From NCBI GenBank assembly GCA_023446865.1, contig JAEXPL010000093.1, positions 1 to 9,643 of the forward strand: a stretch of 9,643 nucleotides of DNA, read 5' to 3'. Position 1 is the first letter of the stretch. Each line of letters starts with the position of its first letter. This document shows, piece by piece, positions 6,481 to 9,643 of this stretch. The notes under the pieces are model-generated. The model did not search any database. It was not told the origin of the DNA and was given only the letters and a program-made list of their open reading frames with translations. Source of the stretch: Verrucomicrobiota bacterium (GTDB lineage Bacteria > Verrucomicrobiota > Verrucomicrobiia > Opitutales > Opitutaceae). The position numbers and the translations under genes are program-made.

Positions 6481-7539
6481 TCATCGGCCGCGGAGCAGGG
6501 CAGCTGCAATCTGATCGAGCGAAAGTACGCGATCGGCGGCACCGAGTTTGATGGCCTCCTTCGGCATGCCGAAGACGACCGAAGATTCTTCGTCCTGGGC
6601 GATGGTGAACGCGCCGGCGTCCTTCATCTCCTTCAGGCCCACGGCACCGTCGTCGCCCATGCCGGTGAGGATGATGCCGGTGGCGTTGGCGCCGGCATAG
6701 CGGGCGGCGGAGCGGAAGAGCACGTCGACGGACGGACGATGGCGGCTCACGAGCGGACCATCGCGCACCTCGACGGTGTAGCGCTGGCCTTGGCGCTTGA
6801 TCATCGTGTGGCGGCCACCGGGGGCGATGAGCACCTGGCCGGGCAGGATCGGGTCGCCATCGACGGCCTCCTTGACCTTGAGCCGGCAGAAGGTGTCGAG
6901 ATTGTCGGCGAACGAGTGGGTGAAGCCCTCCGGCATGTGCTGGACCACGACGATGCCGGGGCACTCGGAAGGCAGCGCCTCGAGCACAATGCCCACGGCC
7001 TCGGTGCCGCCGGTGGAGGCGCCGATCGCGATGATCCGTTCGGTGGCGGCAGCGGCGTTGTGGGTCGGCTTGGCGAGCACGGCGTCGGCAGTGAGCTTGG
7101 GCCGGGCGGCGGTGCGCTGAAGGAGACGATCGGGGCGCACGCGGGCGGCGGCCTTCACGGCATCGCAGATGACGATGCGGGCCTCGGCGAGGAAGGCCTC
7201 GGTGCCAAGGCGCGGTTTGGTGATGATGTCGACGGCGCCGTGCTGGAAGACACGGGCGGTGACATCGGAACCGGCGGTGGTGTAGCTGGAGCAGACGAGC
7301 ACGGGGATCGGATGCTGCGCCATCAGTTTCTGGAGGAAGGTGACGCCATCCATGCGCGGCATCTCGATGTCGAGGGTGATGACATCGGGGGCGTTCTCGC
7401 GCATCAGCGCGACGGCCTCGTACGGGTCGCCGGCGGTGCCGATCACCTCGAGTTCGGGATCGGAGCCGAGGACGGCGGACATCGCCTGCCGGACGACCGG
7501 CGAGTCGTCGATCACGAGTACCTTGATGGGGTTGTTCAT
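6481..7539 (-). CDS. cheB: Chemotaxis response regulator methylesterase CheB
   Basis: CheB is phosphorylated by CheA and then removes methyl groups from receptors, and can deamidate glutamines. The 352 residues match the family. The N-terminal receiver has Asp11/Asp12, the phospho-acceptor Asp57 in TLDIEMP and Lys108 in TKP. A linker (about 125-165) joins it to the methylesterase domain. The catalytic triad is Ser175 in GASTGG, His201 in VVQHMPEGF and Asp297 in LTGMGDDG, each exactly 11 residues later than in E. coli CheB (164, 190, 286). All key residues are present, so the enzyme should be active. The start overlaps the cheD stop (ATGA). An 89-nt gap follows before the next gene, the second longest in the operon. 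Confidence 0.98.
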   Translation of the reverse strand: MNNPIKVLVIDDSPVVRQAMSAVLGSDPELEVIGTAGDPYEAVALMRENAPDVITLDIEMPRMDGVTFLQKLMAQHPIPVLVCSSYTTAGSDVTARVFQHGAVDIITKPRLGTEAFLAEARIVICDAVKAAARVRPDRLLQRTAARPKLTADAVLAKPTHNAAAATERIIAIGASTGGTEAVGIVLEALPSECPGIVVVQHMPEGFTHSFADNLDTFCRLKVKEAVDGDPILPGQVLIAPGGRHTMIKRQGQRYTVEVRDGPLVSRHRPSVDVLFRSAARYAGANATGIILTGMGDDGAVGLKEMKDAGAFTIAQDEESSVVFGMPKEAIKLGAADRVLSLDQIAAALLRGR

Positions 7540-8039
7540 GGAGTTCCCTTCTTGTCGTGCAACCGGAGCCAAACAGTGCCGGTCCAGCTCTCGAAAAACA
7601 GGCGCAGGCCGCCGTTGTGCTCGACGCGTTCGGCGACGATCGGGATGCCGTGGGCGGCGAGAACCTCGCGGGCCATGGCGACATTGGCCCGGCCGACGGC
7701 GTACTCTTCGTTCTCCAACCGCAGCGGGCTGCCGCCGCCAAAAACCTTGCCGAGCAACGAGCGCTTGGTGCTACCCAGAGCGCACATGCGTTCGATCAGT
7801 TCGGCCGTGGCCCAGTCGCCGTGGATGGCGGCCTTGCCGCCGCGCGGGACGAGGTAGTGGTTCATGCCGCCGATCTGCCGGCCGGCGTCGTAGAGACAGA
7901 CGGACACGCACGACCCGAGCACGGTCGACATGCGGATCGGGGTCGGTTCGGCCACGATGTCGCCGGCCCACAGGATCGCCTCCGCGAAGATGACTTCGGC
8001 GGAAGGCGGCGGGGGCGCAACGAAACCGCTTTCCCTCAT
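7536..8039 (-). CDS. cheD: Chemoreceptor glutamine deamidase CheD
   Basis: CheD deamidates selected receptor glutamines to glutamates, creating methylation sites. In some bacteria it also binds a CheC-type phosphatase. The protein has 167 residues. The catalytic signature is present: STVLGSCVSVCLYD holds the nucleophile Cys44, and GGMNHYLVP holds the catalytic His61. Their 17-residue spacing equals that of Thermotoga CheD (Cys27/His44), and Ser38/Thr39 sit near the third catalytic position. A C-terminal GGLRLFFESWTGTVWLRL segment is typical of the family. The frame stays open through cheR, but the start at 8039 has a good ribosome site and overlaps the cheR stop (ATGA). A second ATGA overlap joins it to cheB. 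No CheC gene is visible, so a deamidase role is the simplest reading. Confidence 0.96.
   Translation of the reverse strand: MRESGFVAPPPPSAEVIFAEAILWAGDIVAEPTPIRMSTVLGSCVSVCLYDAGRQIGGMNHYLVPRGGKAAIHGDWATAELIERMCALGSTKRSLLGKVFGGGSPLRLENEEYAVGRANVAMAREVLAAHGIPIVAERVEHNGGLRLFFESWTGTVWLRLHDKKGTP
7547..7552 (-). promoter_or_regulatory. Shine-Dalgarno-like site for cheB inside cheD
   Basis: A GAAGG-type purine run lies about 7 nt before the ATG at 7539. It supports that start over the in-frame ATG at 7572, which would add 11 residues before the receiver domain and overlap cheD further. Confidence 0.55.
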
Positions 8040-8887
8040 GATGGCGCGTCCTCCCCCGGCAGGCGCCGGTAGGCGGCCGCGGCGACCATGCGCAACGGCA
8101 GGTCCAGGCCCTGCAACGTCTCGGAATGCGCGATGAACAGCCGGCCATCCACCCGCAGCTGGCGGCAAATCTTGGCGACGACCTGCTGCTGGGTGGCGCG
8201 GTCGAAGTAGATCATCACGTTGCGGAAGAACACCGCATCGAACACCTCGCGCATGCCGTAGTCGGGCGAGAGGAAGTTGAGGTGGCCGAAGCGCACCGTG
8301 CGCCGCAGCTCCGGCACGATGCGCACGAGCTGTTCGCCGCGGTCGCGGCTGCGCAAGAGATAGCGCTGCTTGAGGGCGAGCGGGATCGGCGCGGCGTGTT
8401 CCTCGGTGTAGACGGCCTGGCGCGCGGTCTCGAGCACGCGGGTCGACACGTCGGTGGCGCGGATCGCGAACTCGAAGGAGAAGTTGCGCTGCTGCTCGGC
8501 CAGCACCATGGCGATGGTGTAGGCCTCCTCGCCGGTCGCGCAGCCGGCGCACCAGACCGTGAAGACGGGTCCGGAGGGCGCGCGCAACCAAGCCGGCAGG
8601 ACATCCTTGGCCAACTGGTCGAAATGCTCCGGCTCGCGGAAGAAGTCGGTCTTGTTGGTGGTGGCGAGGTTGAGGAGATGTTCGAGCTCGGCGGCCTGGT
8701 GCGCGGGGTCGCCGAAGAACTTCGCATGGTATTCCTCGAAGGAGTCCAGCCCGAGCTCGCGCAGGCGCCGGTGCAGCCGGCTCTGCAGCATGACCTTCTT
8801 GGTCGGCGGCATCTTGATCCCCAGCGTGCCGGTGATCACCGCCTGGAAGTCGGCAAACTGGGCGGGAGTAAGGACCTCGGTTTCCAT
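8036..8887 (-). CDS. cheR: Chemotaxis protein methyltransferase CheR
   Basis: CheR transfers methyl groups from S-adenosylmethionine to receptor glutamates, resetting receptor activity. The 283 residues match the usual CheR length. An N-terminal helical domain (about 1-75) leads into TNKTDFFRE (77-85). The SAM-binding loop is WCAGCATGEEAYTIAM (112-127) and a second SAM contact is ATDVS (144-148). The beta-subdomain region that can dock a receptor pentapeptide lies at about 175-205. FRNVMIYFD (222-229) and GRLFIAHSE (248-256) complete the fold. The start at 8887 gives the normal N-terminus, though no Shine-Dalgarno sequence precedes it. It overlaps cheD by 4 nt (ATGA), so the two are probably translationally coupled. 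The receptor encoded upstream has a matching C-terminal tether. Confidence 0.97.
   Translation of the reverse strand: METEVLTPAQFADFQAVITGTLGIKMPPTKKVMLQSRLHRRLRELGLDSFEEYHAKFFGDPAHQAAELEHLLNLATTNKTDFFREPEHFDQLAKDVLPAWLRAPSGPVFTVWCAGCATGEEAYTIAMVLAEQQRNFSFEFAIRATDVSTRVLETARQAVYTEEHAAPIPLALKQRYLLRSRDRGEQLVRIVPELRRTVRFGHLNFLSPDYGMREVFDAVFFRNVMIYFDRATQQQVVAKICRQLRVDGRLFIAHSETLQGLDLPLRMVAAAAYRRLPGEDAPS
8049..8054 (-). promoter_or_regulatory. Strong Shine-Dalgarno site for cheD inside cheR
   Basis: GGAGGA lies 9 nt before the cheD ATG at 8039 and fixes that start, within the last codons of cheR. It stands out because most genes in this operon have no such site. Confidence 0.7.
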
Positions 8888-8908
8888 GGAGTGGAGTCAT
8901 GCCCGGAA

Positions 8909-8939
8909 CCGGCGGACCGCCGGGCGGGCGAACGGCCCG
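8909..8939 (-). promoter_or_regulatory. Two adjacent GC-rich hairpins between the receptor gene and cheR
   Basis: In the 94-nt gap there is a perfect inverted repeat at 8909-8923 (CCGGCG stem, 3-nt loop). A second lies at 8925-8939 (CGGGC/GCCCG, 5-nt loop), one base away. No T-run follows in the transcribed direction, so these are not ordinary intrinsic terminators. They could stabilise or process the mRNA and so separate receptor and cheR levels. In such GC-rich DNA, chance hairpins are common. Confidence 0.35.
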
Positions 8940-8981
8940 ACGGCACGCGGTACGGATCGGGTGGTGCAGAACAGCAGCGCC

Positions 8982-9643
8982 CTAGAAGCGCTCGAAATGC
9001 CCCGCGCCCTTCGCCACCGGGGCCGCGGGCTCGGTGAGCGCGATGTCCACGCCGGAGCCCGGCGCCTGCGCGGGATCGAACGCCGGTGTGTGCTGTTTGG
9101 CGACACGGGATCTCGCCGCGGGGGCGGACGCGTGGGCCGGCACCGACGTCGGGGCCGCCGGGCGGCGGGCGCTGTCGAGGGTCTTGAAGAACTCGATCGC
9201 CGCCTGAAGCTGCTCGGCCTGGGAGGCGAGCTCCTCGGAGGACGAGGCCATTTGCTCGGAGGCGGAGGCGTTCTGCTGCACGACCTTGTCGAGCTCCTGG
9301 ATCGCCTTGTTGATCTGCGCAGCGCCGGTGTTCTGCTCCTCGCTGGCGACGGTGATCTCCTTCACCAGCTCGGCGGTCTTGCGGATGTCGGGCACGAGCT
9401 TCTCCAGCATCTGGCCGGCGGCCTCGGCGATCTCGACCGAGGAGGACGAGAGCTTGCCGATCTCTCCGGCGGCGGTCTGGGAGCGCTCGGCGAGCTTGCG
9501 TACCTCGCTGGCCACGACGGCGAAACCCTTGCCGTGCTCGCCGGCGCGGGCGGCCTCGATGGCGGCGTTGAGCGCGAGCAGGTCGGTCTGCCGCGCGATC
9601 TCCTCGATGATCGAGATCTTCTGCGCGATGTCCTTCATCGCCT
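8982..9643 (-). CDS. Methyl-accepting chemotaxis protein, C-terminal part (5' end outside window)
   Basis: This is the cytoplasmic signalling end of a chemoreceptor, which controls CheA activity and is methylated by CheR. About 219 residues are visible. The frame is open to the window edge, and the ATG at 9638 lies inside the conserved helix, so it is not the start. The hairpin tip is canonical (LLALNAAIEAARAGEHGKGF, encoded at about 9579-9521) and is followed by FAVVASEVRKLAERS. The descending helix carries a Ser/Glu-rich stretch (ASASEQMASSSEEL) that looks like a methylation region. After it comes a roughly 60-residue Ala/Pro-rich, probably disordered linker that ends in HFERF at the stop. 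The linker and aromatic end resemble the CheR/CheB docking pentapeptide of E. coli receptors (NWETF). Sensor and membrane segments lie outside the window, so the ligand is unknown. cheR follows after 94 nt. The family call is very secure. Confidence 0.96.
   Translation of the reverse strand, partial: AMKDIAQKISIIEEIARQTDLLALNAAIEAARAGEHGKGFAVVASEVRKLAERSQTAAGEIGKLSSSSVEIAEAAGQMLEKLVPDIRKTAELVKEITVASEEQNTGAAQINKAIQELDKVVQQNASASEQMASSSEELASQAEQLQAAIEFFKTLDSARRPAAPTSVPAHASAPAARSRVAKQHTPAFDPAQAPGSGVDIALTEPAAPVAKGAGHFERF
8985..8999 (-). other. C-terminal pentapeptide HFERF, probable CheR/CheB tether
   Basis: These are the last five codons of the receptor. The aromatic-x-x-aromatic pattern at positions 2 and 5 matches the pentapeptide tether of Tar/Tsr-type receptors, and it sits at the end of a long flexible linker as those do. 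Docking is inferred from the pattern. Confidence 0.6.

Noticed and set aside
6002..7741. Extended CheY as a 579-residue protein reaching through cheB
   Set aside because: The extra part is the cheB region in a wrong frame, Arg/Pro-rich and without domains. The receiver begins properly at 6391.
7536..8900. CheD as a 454-residue fusion starting at 8900
   Set aside because: The upstream part is cheR read in another frame. The strong ribosome site and the ATGA overlap place the cheD start at 8039.
9636..9638. ATG at 9638 as the start of a short receptor-like protein
   Set aside because: It lies inside the conserved signalling helix, and the frame is open to the window edge, so the gene begins outside the window.

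Overview
The window is a dense chemotaxis-type signalling operon from a GC-rich bacterium. All ten genes lie on the minus strand, so transcription runs from high to low coordinates. No RNA gene, mobile element, CRISPR array or plus-strand gene can be supported. The high GC content and the gene set, including a soluble receptor-like protein and a STAS protein next to cheA, suggest an environmental bacterium, perhaps Verrucomicrobiota (Opitutaceae-like) or a GC-rich proteobacterium. There is no rRNA or other marker, so this placement is a weak inference.

Layout in transcription order: the C-terminal part of a methyl-accepting chemotaxis protein (9643-8982, 5' end outside the window); cheR (8887-8036); cheD (8039-7536); cheB (7539-6481); a CheY-type single-domain receiver (6391-6002); a 657-residue soluble protein with two diverged MCP-like hairpin tips (5997-4024); a soluble hybrid histidine kinase, PAS-HisKA-HATPase-pseudoreceiver-receiver-HPt (3997-1544); a small STAS protein (1525-1232); a second CheY (1212-844); and the N-terminal part of cheA (813-1, C-terminus outside the window). 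Gaps are 4 to 94 nt, and cheR/cheD and cheD/cheB overlap by 4 nt (ATGA), so one polycistronic message is likely.

How the genes fit together: the receptor would control CheA. CheA would pass phosphate to one or both CheY proteins and to CheB. CheR, CheB and CheD would adjust receptor methylation and deamidation. The receptor ends in a CheR/CheB-tether-like pentapeptide (HFERF). The middle of the operon is less usual. It pairs a second CheY with a soluble receptor-like coiled-coil protein and a cytoplasmic phosphorelay kinase with its own HPt domain, which suggests a second input into the same pathway. No CheW, CheZ, CheC or CheX gene is visible. The receptor-like protein carries a short QDIVRQ motif that resembles the CheZ active-site helix (D-x3-Q). 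This is the most intriguing lead in the window, and it is speculative.
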